Origin: Agapetus fuscipes
Taxonomy: Eukaryota > Arthropoda > Insecta > Trichoptera > Glossosomatidae
Reading direction: 5' to 3'
DNA: 64,000 bases
Assembly (NCBI GenBank): GCA_951799405.1
Contig: OX637332.1
Coordinates: 11,661,001-11,725,000, forward strand
Shown here: positions 22,233 through 32,945 of the stretch, piece by piece
Layout: each line of letters starts with the position of its first letter
Numbering within the stretch: the stretch's first letter is position 1
Program-made: the position numbers and the translations under genes
The notes under the pieces: model-generated
Databases searched by the model: none
What the model was told of the DNA's origin: nothing
What the model saw: only the letters and a program-made list of their open reading frames with translations

Positions 22233-24422
22233 ATGAGGATATTACTATAATAAAAATCAATTTAGTCAAAAAAGTAGGGACATAACTATTTATTTACAAG
22301 TAAGATTTCAAATTTAATTTCTAAGTAAATTGTATTATGAAATTTTGTACAAAAATTACATTTTTTACTTTTTTTTCCATATTTATTTTATTAACCATTG
22401 AAATTCACAAAATAAAGATTAGAAAGTCGGACTTGGGACGATATTAACATTTTCTATGATTTTTTTTCTTTGCCTTCCAATTTTATTGTGTCTGTTCGGA
22501 TTACAAAACAATAACACTTCACTTATTGAAGGTTATACTCTGAAAAAACATGTCGACGGTTAAAAGGCAATAGGGCATAAACGACTTAAACTAAATTGTA
22601 CAGGATTATTATTGAATTGCAGTTTAAAGTTTGAGATTGCAGAAAAATGGAATAACTTTTTTATTTTTTATCATTTTGTTAAAATCAAAACAGCTATAAA
22701 ATGAAAAAAATATAGGCATTTATTGGCATTCCTATTAATGTGGTTTTACGTTTTTTTTTATGTCACAAGCGCTTTTAGGGGAAAAAAGGCCAAAATCTTG
22801 CCGGTTACACCAAAACCATTCTTCGAAAACGCAGTGGTTTGCTTGGACATAAACAACAACAACAAAAAATCATCGTAGAGCTATGGGAATAAGCGCATTA
22901 GAAAGAGCGGAAAATTTTAAGTAGGATAGCATTCATAAATCATTTTTGACCAAAACGTCCTTTTAACCTTCGATGTGTATTGTGACCTCACGGATAACCA
23001 ATATAAGCGTGTGTTTGAGTAGTGTATAACTTGAAATAATCAATTCAAATCAATGCCGAAGAATACTATTTATCAATTCTCCTACGCCTTTAAAACAGTT
23101 TCACATTTCCATTCAGTGCCAGCTCCAACTTTCCAAGGCGTATAGTGTACGTATCTGTTTTGTAATATAAAAGTTATAGTGCCCGTCTCATAGAGAAGTC
23201 CCTCAGGCTATTGCGACTTCAACAACTTTGTAATTTAGTTCTACGCTCTAACATTTTCCTGCCTAGAAGGACACGGGACAGAAGCGTCTCCTGCGAAGCC
23301 CTGCGGCCGTGTTTGTCTAGGATAGGTATATCTTTATTTTACCCTAATAAAATATTTCTCAGGCCTACAATAGCCGTTCCTTCAACCCGATCTTGAACAA
23401 TTGTCGAGATGGGAGACATGGAAACGAATCTAGAATTTAACTGCATGATTTTACTATGAACCTTTTAAATAAAACAAACTGCTGCATCTTCTTTTTTCTT
23501 TTCTTGTTTTTAGGTACCTTAATTGCTCGTGTACTCAATTTTTAACTTTCTTGACCTAGTAAAATAATGCAATCGAACTATCGAAATAAAAGTAAAAACA
23601 GACCATTTAAATGCTATTTTTCTACGAATGAGTTACAAATCTAACGTATTTTTTGGTAAGATCTTCATATGGTAATGCTGAATTGAAAAACGCTTAAAGA
23701 TCGAAAGATCTCATTTCAGGAAAAGGAGAATGATAAGAAGATTAAAAAAGTGTAAATATAACTTTAGTATCTACCTACTAACTGATATGCATTATCTTAA
23801 TTTTTACTTCTTTCAATTCATGTTGCTATGAGAAGATTTGCTTCTATAATCTACAATCTGAAATCTTAGTTTTAAAAATTTATTAACATTTAAAATTCAT
23901 ACTTATGTATACTGAATTTATTTTATATTTATAGTTTTGGAGTTAAAATTGAATTTCAGGTCTGTTATCGGACTTAGAGAGCCAAAGGACTCCCTTGAGA
24001 ATATTCCCCGTCCAAACAATAATAATAATAATAATTACTCAGTACTGCTACGAAGTACCGCGCACAATTCTTAAAATTGATAATCTATCAATGTTTTGAA
24101 AGATTTTTATTTCTGATCCAGTTTACTAAGGAAGATTTTATGAAAATCACATTTAAAAATTCAATACTGTACAACTTATGTTATAGTAAAATACATTTGA
24201 ACAAGTCAACAAAGTTTGCTAATATTTAATATTTTGAAATTTACAAGTTCTCTTTATTTCTATTATCGGAATGAAATGTATTTTTTAAAGAAAAAACTAT
24301 TTTTATCTTTTGACTAGCTGCTCTCCGCGTGTTTTACTAAAATTGATTGTCATCAAACTTCACAGGAGCCATTGCAAGAATATTTTTAATGATTCCTGAA
24401 AATTGGATTTTAAATCAGTTGA
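22233..24422. other. unclassified AT-rich sequence
   Basis: No recognised gene or family. A moderately GC-rich block at 23170-23400 has a 61-codon frame without known motifs. An AAT microsatellite lies at about 24019-24037. Confidence 0.35.
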
Positions 24423-24740
24423 GTCCGGTCGATAGCTCAGTTGGTAGAGTGCTTGCATTCCATGCCGTGAACCCTGGTTCGAATCCCACCGGGGCGAGGG
24501 TGTAAGAATTTATTTCCCGTTTCGTTGTTCATTCCAAAATCCAAAATAATATACCGGCAATGTTTACTAAGCCATCACAAGAAATGAGTACCAGTTCTCT
24601 CGGGAGCTGTGAAAACCCTCTTCAACTGAATTATTTGACGTAAGGCCAGCCCCCTGACCTGTAAAAATAAGTAGGTTCAACTCGCCACATGCGAAACCCT
24701 TCGTGGATAACTCGGCAAGAATTTGCACTATATGTGTAGA
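24423..24740 (+). mobile_element. SINE family A, best-preserved copy
   Basis: A tRNA-derived SINE. The head has an A box (TAGCTCAGTTGGTAGAGTG) and a B box (GGTTCGAATCCC) with paired acceptor-like arms. The body holds AATAATATACCGGCAA, ATCACAAGAAATGAGTACCAG, CGCCACATGCGAAACC and a CACTATATGTGTAG end. The anticodon region does not fold as a normal tRNA, and the unit continues about 240 bp beyond the tRNA part, so this is not a functional tRNA gene. Confidence 0.85.
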
Positions 24741-25039
24741 TGTTTTGCGTTGAGCAGTTTAAGAGTCCATACGAAACAAATATATAATACACTAGCAGTA
24801 CCCGGCGAGTTTTACAACGCCATTTGTGCATGTGGAATCAATTTATTTCCACAGATAAAAGAGGCAGCATTGACCCAACAACAGAACCACAAAAATGTTG
24901 TAATTTAATCGGAATCAAAATTCACAATTCTTTTCTAGATAAATATTCACATTTCTGAAAAATTGGTCTAAAACTGTTGAGCGGTAAGGCCAGACATAAA
25001 AAAACACAATTGCGGTGCTTCCACTTATATTTAAAATTA

Positions 25040-25134
25040 AAATGAACATACACCCTGCAACTTTTCCTGACCTTCCCTAAAACTGGGGTGATATTGGCAA
25101 AGTGAACCATTTTCTACATCATGGGTTGTCAGCC
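25040..25134 (-). mobile_element. family D half copy, head side
   Basis: AAAATGAACATACACCCTGC through TGGGTTGTCAGCC in minus orientation, joined head to head with a plus copy at 25135. Confidence 0.65.
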
Positions 25135-25315
25135 GCCAATGTCACCCCTGTTGCAGGGAAGTTTGGCAAGATTTTCAGGGTGTATATTTATTTGAGATTT
25201 GGGTCTTAATATTGTAAGTTGACATGCATCATGTTTAAGCACGAAGTCATACGTGTCTGCTTGTGAAAATGCATATAATGTGAATCCCTAATGTTACATA
25301 TCTTTGCAACTTAGA
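25135..25315 (+). mobile_element. family D half copy, body and tail side
   Basis: GCCAATGTCACCCCTG to CTTTGCAACTTAGATTA in plus orientation. The TTAA foldback is inserted at the tail. Confidence 0.7.
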
Positions 25316-26023
25316 TTAAGGCGTGTTATAAAGCTAAATCTGCCATTTTTGTTTCTTACACTTTATGGTCTTAGCAAAATAGCTACAGTAATGAAAAAAA
25401 TCAAGCATGTTTATTAATTTTTTTATCTTAATTATAAAGCTTGAACAAAATATATACCTTAAGAATTGCCACCACAAAAAAATATTTAAAAAACGCATTT
25501 TTTTATATTTTTAGCTTTTTTTTTCGTGTGTGCTGTATTTTGGATTTTTTTTTTTTGCTTTTTAATTACAGAACTATACATTGTTTAGGTTCCGTACTTA
25601 ACATTTTTTTTATAATGTCAATAGTTTTTGAGTAAATATGGAAAAACTGCGTTCTTTGATTTAATTAAAATTTAATTCATTTAGTAGTTTCAGCTTTTCC
25701 ATATTTACTCAAAAACTATTGACAAAATAAAAAAAAATGTTCACAAGGGAACCTAAACAATTTATAGTTCTGTAATTAAAAAGCAAAAACAAAATTCCAA
25801 AATACAGCACACACGAAAAAAAAGCTAAAAATGTAAAAAAAACACGTTTTTTTTTTTAAATTTTTTTGTAGCAATTCTTAAGTTATATATTTTGTTCAAG
25901 CTTCATAATTAAGATAAAAAATTAATAAAAATTCTTGATTTTTTTCATTACTGTAACTATTTTGCTAAGACCAAAAAGTGTAAGAAACAAAAACGGCAGA
26001 TTTAGCTTTATAACACGTCTTAA
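25316..26023 (+). mobile_element. 708-bp foldback element bounded by TTAA (copy 1)
   Basis: Two arms of about 320-330 bp, inverse of each other, meet around a short spacer at about 25650-25695. The outer ends read TTAAGGCGTGTTATAAAGC and GCTTTATAACACGTCTTAA. No transposase is encoded. TTAA at both edges suggests a piggyBac-type target, but TTAA is also part of the palindrome, so this is inference. A second copy lies at 61938-62639 in the opposite orientation, judged by the spacer. Confidence 0.8.
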
Positions 26024-26870
26024 ATCAGAAGGTAATGCAAATGGAGCATTTTCCATTGCTCGTCCGCGAAAAGGCAAACCATTACTTTTTATAGGTTGTT
26101 TAGGACCATTGTCGCATAGAAGAAGGACATTTAAAAAAAATGCGTTTTTTTTAAAACAAACATAATATCATGAAACTTGGTTGAAAGTATGAACGAACCA
26201 TCTGGAAGGTATCAATTAAAATGCTTTATTTAAATACAGTCTCCTTCTGGTTGGTACGTACTAACTTTTGTTTACCGTGTGTGGTATTTAAAAAAGCTTA
26301 CTTACATTTCTAAAATCCTACTTGTAGTAGATACTTTATTTTATGTTTATACTTAGAACATTTTTGAATTGAGAACTTTTGTCTAGGCGAATAAATGCCA
26401 GTTTTGTACTCTGCAGTCTTAAGTTACCAATAAAATAATGTTTTTTTGTATTTTCCCTAGCAGGACGGCCGGCTAAAGTAACAATATTGTCTATGCCAAT
26501 CCATGTGCAGACCTCATTACGATTGTTTGACATTTTGTAGACATTATTTTTGCGAACCGCGATAAAGAGAAGATCAGGGTTTTCAGCGTTTCGACAAAGT
26601 CGTGTCCAACATCATCAATTAAGATCGTTAGATATTTTGTTTAGAATTGAAAACCAATTTTGCGAACCATTGTGAAGAGAATAGCAAATTTTTCAACGTT
26701 TCGTGGAAATCGTATCTAATTTCATAATGAAATGTATATCTTCCATGACGAAGAAGGTTCTTGCTCGTGTTTGAAGATTTAGGAACAGAAATGCAATACG
26801 CCTATCTATTTTTCCTGGCCAGAAAAAGGTATTACAGAATCAATAAATAATTAATTAACTTAAATTAAAA
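26024..26870. other. unclassified sequence
   Basis: Contains an internal near-duplication: GAACC followed by AAAGAGAA (about 26558 and 26675) and TTTC-ACGTTTCG motifs (about 26580-26700). No gene recognised. Confidence 0.35.
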
Positions 26871-27000
26871 ATAAAAATATTTTTTCAAAAACGTAGTTTT
26901 ATTTTCACAATAATTAATATTATCCGCCTCGAGTACTTTCGACCTTCAAGTTTCAGGTCATTAGCAAGAGTAATGATATTTAAAACATCAAATGCAACAA
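26871..27000 (-). mobile_element. Penelope-like terminal fragment
   Basis: Inverse of the 21.89-21.97 kb terminal region: TAGTTTTATTTTCACAAT, then CGAGTACTTTCGACC. It carries a hammerhead-like motif at 26927-26970. Confidence 0.65.
26927..26970 (-). ncRNA. hammerhead-ribozyme-like motif, minus strand
   Basis: Read on the minus strand: helix I CTC/GAG, core TTGCTAA, one T, longer helix II GACCT/AGGTC, GAAA and palindrome AGTACT, with C at the cleavage site. Helix II differs from the 21.9-kb copy but still pairs. The A6 to C change should inactivate it. Confidence 0.45.
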
Positions 27001-27130
27001 TCATATATAGCGCGAAATTAAATTTTCCAGCTTGTGGGTATGCATTGAATTTGAATCATTTAAGACCTTTTTTTGCAACTTTAGATTTTACATTAAGATT
27101 AACGTTGTTTAAGGATTTTTCAAGCTCAAA

Positions 27131-27360
27131 TTCCTTGACTTATTAGGTTGGTATGAGACCGACCACCCATGTTGTAAAAAATGGTTCACTTAACCAATGT
27201 TCCCCCTGTTTCAGAAAAGGTCGGTAAAAGTTGCTGGGCTTATGTTTATTTGTGGTTAAGATTTTAATTTGTGAGTCGGTATACATGCAACATTTGTAAG
27301 CGCGAACTCACTTGTTTCTGCTTGGGGTCATGCATTAAATATGAATTATAAAAGTTAATG
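27131..27360 (+). mobile_element. family D copy
   Basis: CCTTGACTTATTAGGTTGGT head, full body, and a tail reduced to TTAATG. Confidence 0.75.
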
Positions 27361-27371
27361 TTTTAATAGTT

Positions 27372-27525
27372 GGCTTATACGTTGGTATGAGGCTGACCAC
27401 CTATACTGTAAAAAATGGTTCACTTTGCCAATGTCACCCCTGTGTCAGGGAAGGTCGGCAAAAGTTAAAGAAGGTAGGCGCGAACTACACGTGTTTGTTT
27501 GTGGGCATGCATTTGATATACATAT
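27372..27525 (+). mobile_element. family D copy with internal deletion
   Basis: Head (ACGTTGGTATGAGGCTGACC) and distal body (GCGCGAACTACACGTGTTTG) are joined after loss of the middle. It lies 12 bp after the previous copy in the same orientation. Confidence 0.7.
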
Positions 27526-27527
27526 TC

Positions 27528-27940
27528 TGTAGGATTTTGGTAGGTAAAAGTACCTATAAAAACTGTTGGATTTATAATAATTGTGTTCAAAATAAAGCAC
27601 TTTTTTATTTGTTAGGTTTTTATTCCGAATGTGTTCCAAATTCAAATTTCATAAGAATAATATTATTATTGCAAGATCTTGGTAGGTTAATAAAAGTACC
27701 TATAAAATCTGTAGGATTTATAATGTGTTCAAAATACAGCACATTTTTATTTGTTAGGTTTTTATTCCGAATGTGTTCCAAATTCAAATTTTATAAGAAT
27801 AATATTATTATTGTAGGATCTTGGTAGGCTAATAAAAGTACCTACCTATAAAATCCGTAGGATTTGTAATGTGTTCAAAATAAAGCACATTTTTATTTGT
27901 TAGGTTTTTATTCCGAATGTGTTCCAAATTCAAATTTCAT
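27528..27940 (+). repeat. tandem array, ~144-bp unit, 2.8 copies
   Basis: GTGTTCAAAAT recurs at 27583, 27725 and 27871 (spacings 142 and 146). Each unit contains TTGTTAGGTTTTTATTCCGA and CTTGGTAGG...AAAAGTACCTA. Units are very similar, so the expansion is recent. No coding role is likely. Confidence 0.8.
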
Positions 27941-28704
27941 GTTTGTGTGCTTGTTTTGGTTTAACACAAAAAGGTGCTGTAATCGATCATGTTTATTTAT
28001 TGAAAAAACAACAATTTTAAAACTTTTAATGATGGAGTTGCACATCCGAAATTCTGAACAATATTTGTTGTGAATATGACGTGCATCTGTTCAGGAATTC
28101 TTCAGTTTGAATGCCATTAACGCACAATTATTTTGTATGGGGAGGCCGTTGAATTTTATATTATAGGGGGATAAAATTTTCGATGTAGAAAAAAAAGTAT
28201 GTTGTAAAAACGACAGTGTAAGTCGGTAAGAAATAGTGGTGATAAAATAAATTTTCTTTGTGCTTCCTCGGTGTTTATTAATGCCCATGGAATAGGTATT
28301 GTCTCGGCGTGGGGCGCAGGTTTTCATAATTTAGGATATCATTAAAAATTATTGAAGTACAAGATTAGGGGCCCAGCGGCAGCTGGCCGTGTTTTTGTAG
28401 TACAAGCCTTCAAGTGCATTAGCTTTACATAATAAATTACAGTTCGGAGGGTAACGGGGGTAATAATAGCGCCATTGTACGTCTCGACCCGCTCAAGCAA
28501 GGGTTTTGTTCTCGGCTCTCACTCTTCGACAGAAATTCATTAATTCTGCTATACACAGTGACGTTAGACTATTACAAGAACCCGGTACTTGTGTACATGA
28601 TATGGGAATTAGCCCAACAACATGACAGTATCATGCAGCTAATCCACTCCCACAAGTAGATGCCTGACGGTTTGCTAAATAAACGTATTTAAAAAATTCA
28701 TAAA
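27941..28704. other. unclassified sequence
   Basis: No recognised family. A block at 28380-28510 is more GC-rich. Confidence 0.35.
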
Positions 28705-28805
28705 CCTGTACCAAAGACTGGTCACCAATAGGTCCATCCAGCATTACAGCAACTGGGTTTTGCTTGAGAATTAGCGCTTTTTAACGACTACCAAGGTCGT
28801 AAAAA
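28705..28805 (+). mobile_element. SINE family C, central and 3' fragment
   Basis: ACTGGTCACCAATAGGTCCA, CAACTGGGTTTTGCTTGAGA and TTAGCGCTTTTTAACGAC match the family C body. Its head is missing and SINE A begins immediately after it. Confidence 0.6.
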
Positions 28806-29115
28806 GTTCGTTCGATAGCTCAGTTGGCAGAATGCTTACATTCCATGCCGAGAGCAAGGGTTCGATCCCCACTGAGATGTCAGAAATGATTTTTCATTTC
28901 GGTGTCTATTTTAAACCCAAAAGTAAATACCGGCAAGATGTACCCTTCACAAGAAATGAGAACCAGAGCCCCGGGAGCTGGGAAACCCCCATATCAACTG
29001 TTGGTATGAGCCCGGCCCCCTTACCCGTTAAAATAAATATGTTCCGAATCGCCACATACGACCCCTTCGGGGATAACTTAGGCAAGAAGCTACACTATAT
29101 GTGTAGCTTAGTTGC
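28806..29115 (+). mobile_element. SINE family A copy, full length
   Basis: Head GTTCGTTCGATAGCTCAGTT, B box GGGTTCGATCCCC, complete body, end TATGTGTAGCTTAGT. A 115-codon frame overlaps it but contains only SINE sequence. Confidence 0.8.
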
Positions 29116-29363
29116 GAGCTGCGAGAATCAGCATATCTCAAAAAAATTTAAAGAAAAACTAATTTTTCGTTACTCGTAACTCTGTTTATTTACAAAAAAA
29201 AATACAAACGTTTTCGATTCTTAGATACATGATGATGGTATAGACAAACTTGTTTTTTTATTCAAACCTCTTTGAATAAATAATGAATTTCCAAAGTATT
29301 TAAACAAGCCACTTACAATTAATCATTTCACTCCATCTTCTTCTTCTTATTTTTCAGCGTTTC

Positions 29364-29655
29364 TCAATCTAGGTACTCCTGGACTTTGGCCTCCTCCAAT
29401 CCCTTCCATTTCTGTCTATTCGCTGCTGTGTTCAGCAATCCTCTGCCGGCAGTTCCCTTGATGTCATCCAGCCACCTCAGTTGGGATCTCCCCACTCCCC
29501 GCTTGGGCATTCTGGGCTGTCACTAGATGATCCTTTTCGGCCACCTGTAATGGTCCTGCCTTGCAACGTGACCAGCCCAACACCACTTTAAAAAGACTGG
29601 TCGCTGTATGACATCAGTGACACCAGTGCGTCTACGGATCTTCGAAGACTTGTAT
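29364..29655 (-). pseudogene. RTE-type LINE ORF2, C-terminal remnant
   Basis: The minus strand reads RRRTGVTDVIQRPVFLKW, then WAGHVARQDHYRWPKR, two stop codons, RGVGRSQLRWLDDIKGTAGR and WKGLEEAKVQEYLD before a stop at 29364-29366. This is the conserved tail of RTE-clade reverse transcriptase proteins. The two in-frame stops and the missing upstream RT make it a dead fragment. It is a different copy from the 22.1-kb tail. Confidence 0.75.
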
Positions 29656-30226
29656 AAGAAAAATTTCGGCGAATAATCTCAGCATTCTCAATCAGCATTC
29701 AGGTCTCACTTTTTGAAAAATCATATTTTTCCGTTGAAGAAAAAAACCAAACGACCTTGAATTTCTTTAATTGCTTGTTATGAAAAGTTTGTTTATCTTT
29801 GTTTCAAAATAGCTTATTTAATAAATATATTTCCATTTAGGATGCCAAACATTAACTGTGTTATTAATTATTTAATTTGAATTATACTAATACAGTATTA
29901 TTTGCAGAATAAGTACAATTATAATGTAGTATCGTGTTAATGCTGCCACAATCTTGGCCCGCCCGAAGATTGAACGTTCTGCTTTGACTCGAAAGTTAAG
30001 CGAAACTTAATTACAAAACCTCAGAGGAAATTCGCTACAATGACCGCTACTCCTAGTTTCAGAAACTATGCCTGTGTTTTCCTATTTCGGCTTTCTCTGT
30101 TTTGATGTAATTTTGTGCGCTCGAAACGAGTTAGACCAAGTGAATAAATTACAAGTTAACTTGTATAGTTTATGTAATCTTTAAACACAAACTTCGTTGT
30201 TTTATTATTCTTTAATCTAAAATAAT

Positions 30227-30281
30227 AATCTATAATCTAAGTTGCATAGATATATTAACATTCAAAGCTCATATAGAATGC
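30227..30281 (-). mobile_element. family D tail piece
   Basis: ATAATCTATAATCTAAGTTG to AAAGCTC in minus orientation. It is joined directly to a plus-oriented copy at 30282. Confidence 0.6.
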
Positions 30282-30458
30282 ACTGTAAAAAATATGTAGT
30301 TCAATTTGCCAATGTCACCCCTGTTTCAGTGAAGATCAGCCAGAGTTGCAGAGCTTATCTTCATTTGAGATTGGGTTTTTATATTGTAAGTCCACATGCG
30401 GCATATTTAAGCGCGAAATTATACGTTTCTGCTTGTGGGAATGCGTTTAATATTTGTT
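30282..30458 (+). mobile_element. family D copy, 5' part of an interrupted copy
   Basis: CTGTAAAAAATATGTAGTTC through TGCTTGTGGGAATGCG. SINE B is inserted here and the copy resumes at 30651. Confidence 0.7.
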
Positions 30459-30650
30459 GGTGTTATGGCCGAGGGGGCCAAGTGGGCTGATCTTTCTAGC
30501 GTGTTTGGAATAGAACAACGTTGGTTCGATCCCCGCCTGGGTCATTTGACCATAACTTTGACCCTATATTGATACCTGTTTCTGGCCAGGCAGAATACGT
30601 TGGTGAATTGCATTCCTCTTCACAAATCTATTTTTATAAATAAACAAAAA
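30459..30650 (+). mobile_element. SINE family B copy
   Basis: A tRNA-Ser/Leu-like head, with A box TATGGCCGAGGGGGCCAAG and B box GGTTCGATCCCC. The body contains CCTGTTTCTGGCCAGGCAGA and CATTCCTCTTCACAAATCTA with a T/A-rich tail. It lacks the AT hairpin present in the 35.9 and 63.5 kb copies. Confidence 0.8.
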
Positions 30651-30705
30651 TGTGAATTTTAAATGATCTATATCTTTGCAGCTTAGATTTAGATTTAGAT
30701 TTTAG
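30651..30705 (+). mobile_element. family D copy, tail after SINE B
   Basis: GAATTTTAAATGATC, ATATCTTTGCAGCTTAG and TTAGATT repeats continue the copy that starts at 30282. Confidence 0.65.
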
Positions 30706-31006
30706 TGACACTATTCAGAAATAGGGGTAATATTGAATCAAATAAACAAAAATACGATTTTATGCCACTTTATAATGAACTAAGTGAAATCAATTGTATT
30801 TTTTTTTTTGTCCTGCACGCATCACATGACTATGTGACTAGAGCCCTTAGCAACCAATAATGAAAAATCGGTTATGCTCCGCCCAGTGAATCGCCTTACT
30901 ACATCAAAATGTTGTCTTAGCCAGTTAATGTGCGGACCTCATTCGTATAATATACATATTATGTATATCTCCTTCTTCAAGTATGCTTAGGTATTTTTGA
31001 AAATTA

Positions 31007-31158
31007 TCCTGTTTCAGGGAATGTCGGCAAGAGTTGCAGGGCTTATGTTCATTTGAGGTTTGGATTTTATTTGTAAGCGCGAACTACACGTGTTTGTTTG
31101 TGGGCATACATCTGAGAGCTTTGAATGAATATATCCTTGCAACTTAGATTATAGATTA
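31007..31158 (+). mobile_element. family D copy, 5' truncated
   Basis: Begins CCTGTTTCAGGGAATGTCGG and ends CAACTTAGATTATAGATTA. Confidence 0.7.
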
Positions 31159-32699
31159 AAGATCTGAATGAAATAAAAAACCTAAAATCTCTGGAATTGA
31201 ATATATTTTCAGAAAATATTCATATGTAATGTGCTAGTTAAAAAAATTGTAATAAATCAGTTTTTTTTTCTTAATTTTATATTTTGTAAGTGGACTCGTC
31301 CTCTATTTTTCTTCATGTTGTAGATTTTATTTAAAGCTTGTCAATAATATGTAAAGCTCACTATAAAGCAAATAGAGTAAGCATATTATGATACTCAGCT
31401 TCAAACAAAATCAGTATGAAAAACCAACCCCCTTTTCCCGAATATTTTTTCTTCAATACATCGGGAAAATATTTTTTCCTTCTATTTACGTAAGCAAATT
31501 CAAAATAATGTTGACTGATAGAAATGATATAAATATTATTTATTCATGTATAAAAGTCAAAAGAGTTTCCCGCGTCTTGTCGGCATAATATTTGAAACGC
31601 TTGCATTTTCAAAATCAGTAAAGGCTCGTGACCAGAAAGTCTAAAAGGCTTAGGATGCAGGGGAAGTCTGTTATTTCAATTTTTCAAGGATTCAAAGGAT
31701 AAAAAAATCAATCAAATTCCACAGAAATAAGAAAGGACTAAAATAGTACTGCATGTTTTACTTATATTTGACATTATTTTTAAAATATCTTAAATTTTTG
31801 TTAATAATCGAATAAGATTAATTGATTTTACACAATTTTTGAGCATTTTCTTCACAAAAAAAAATGGCAGGAATAAATTTACTTAAACATAGTCTTAAAA
31901 AGCAAACGGTAAATCATTACAGATCGCTTAAAAGAGAAACGTTGGTGCGTTAAAAAACTTCTTAAATAATAGCAATATTATTTTAATTTCGATCTTCAGA
32001 GTCACGAAAGCTCCCACACAACTTCCTTTCAGTATTTTTATTAATCGGAATTTATATGAGAAGACTTTTAACGCAGAATTTCGTTAATACACTTTAGCGA
32101 TGAAAAAAATAGTTATGATCCTATTCCCCGCATCTGCGTCCCCTGAAGGTTCATTGGTATTCAGCAAATAGGAGTCAAAAAAGAGTCTTTTATGGTAAGG
32201 TCACGATTTGAGGTATCGATTTGGACCGTTCAGGTGTAACGGTTGATCTGACGTATGCCGCAGGAATACTCAGTCAGATTTTCGCCTTTTCAACGCATTT
32301 TCTAAAGAGAACCTCGCCCCGGCAGAGTGAGGTTTATTTTTAAATTATACGGTGGACACTTTAACGTCAATGGCGAAGTAAAGCCATACCGGGAACCTTC
32401 GAGTAGGGCTTCATTCAATGGGATTACAAGTCTCCTGAATTTCTAGATAATGTTTTGCGCCCTTTTGTCAGCTCGCGTGGAGTGATGTAGGACCGTTCAT
32501 CTCTTCACATTGTGAGAAATTTCTTATTGACGAAAACAGCATTCATTTTGCTGGACTCCATATTTATATGGAAATTTATGAATTTCCGCAATCAATGACT
32601 GATTTTGAACTAATTTTTGAAAGATAAATTTATTTTCCTCGACATACCAAACTCCAATTACAGTTATCTGCGCAAATAAAAACTATCAGAATATTTTTT
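31159..32699. other. unclassified sequence
   Basis: No recognised gene or family. A more GC-rich block lies at 32120-32430. Confidence 0.35.
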
Positions 32700-32945
32700 T
32701 ATGAAATGTTTCAGCGGAAACTTTGTAGAACTCCATTTTTAATTTAAAAAATGAAAATAAACTTTGTTTTATTCTACTTTTTTTTATATTTTGATTTGTT
32801 AAAAAACAAACAAAATAATGAGTAGACCGGTTCAGAGTTACTCTGAAGGTGGTCAAGAGGCCGAAACCGGTCAACTCATTATTTTGTTTGTTTTTTTAAA
32901 AAATTAAAATATTTAAAAAATAAAGATTAGAAAAAAACAAAGTTT
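32700..32945. mobile_element. Penelope-like end pair, palindromic, with hammerhead
   Basis: AT-rich arms around 32750-32820 and 32877-32945 are rough inverse copies (AACAAACAAAATAATGAG / CTCATTATTTTGTTTG). They enclose a GC-rich centre with a hammerhead fold. The arrangement resembles the 12.5-kb fragment: Penelope termini joined head to head. Confidence 0.55.
32835..32877 (+). ncRNA. hammerhead-ribozyme-like motif, best-formed in the window
   Basis: Helix I GAGTT (32835-32839) pairs with AACTC (32873-32877). The core CTGAAGG is followed by one T, helix II GGTC/GGCC with an AAGA loop, GAAA, palindrome ACCGGT and a C cleavage base. The core deviates from CUGANGA only at A9 (G here). All three stems form. 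Confidence 0.55.

Noticed and set aside
24423..24500. Possible functional tRNA gene (good A and B boxes)
   Set aside because: The anticodon arm does not fold properly and the same unit continues into a ~240-bp body shared by many copies, so it is the head of SINE A.
27528..27940. CRISPR-like spaced repeats
   Set aside because: Units of 144 bp are similar throughout with no short-repeat/unique-spacer pattern, and the DNA is eukaryotic.
29175..29260. Possible further Penelope hammerhead on the minus strand (TCGAAAACG)
   Set aside because: The CUGANGA box and helix II cannot be formed; only the GAAA part is similar.
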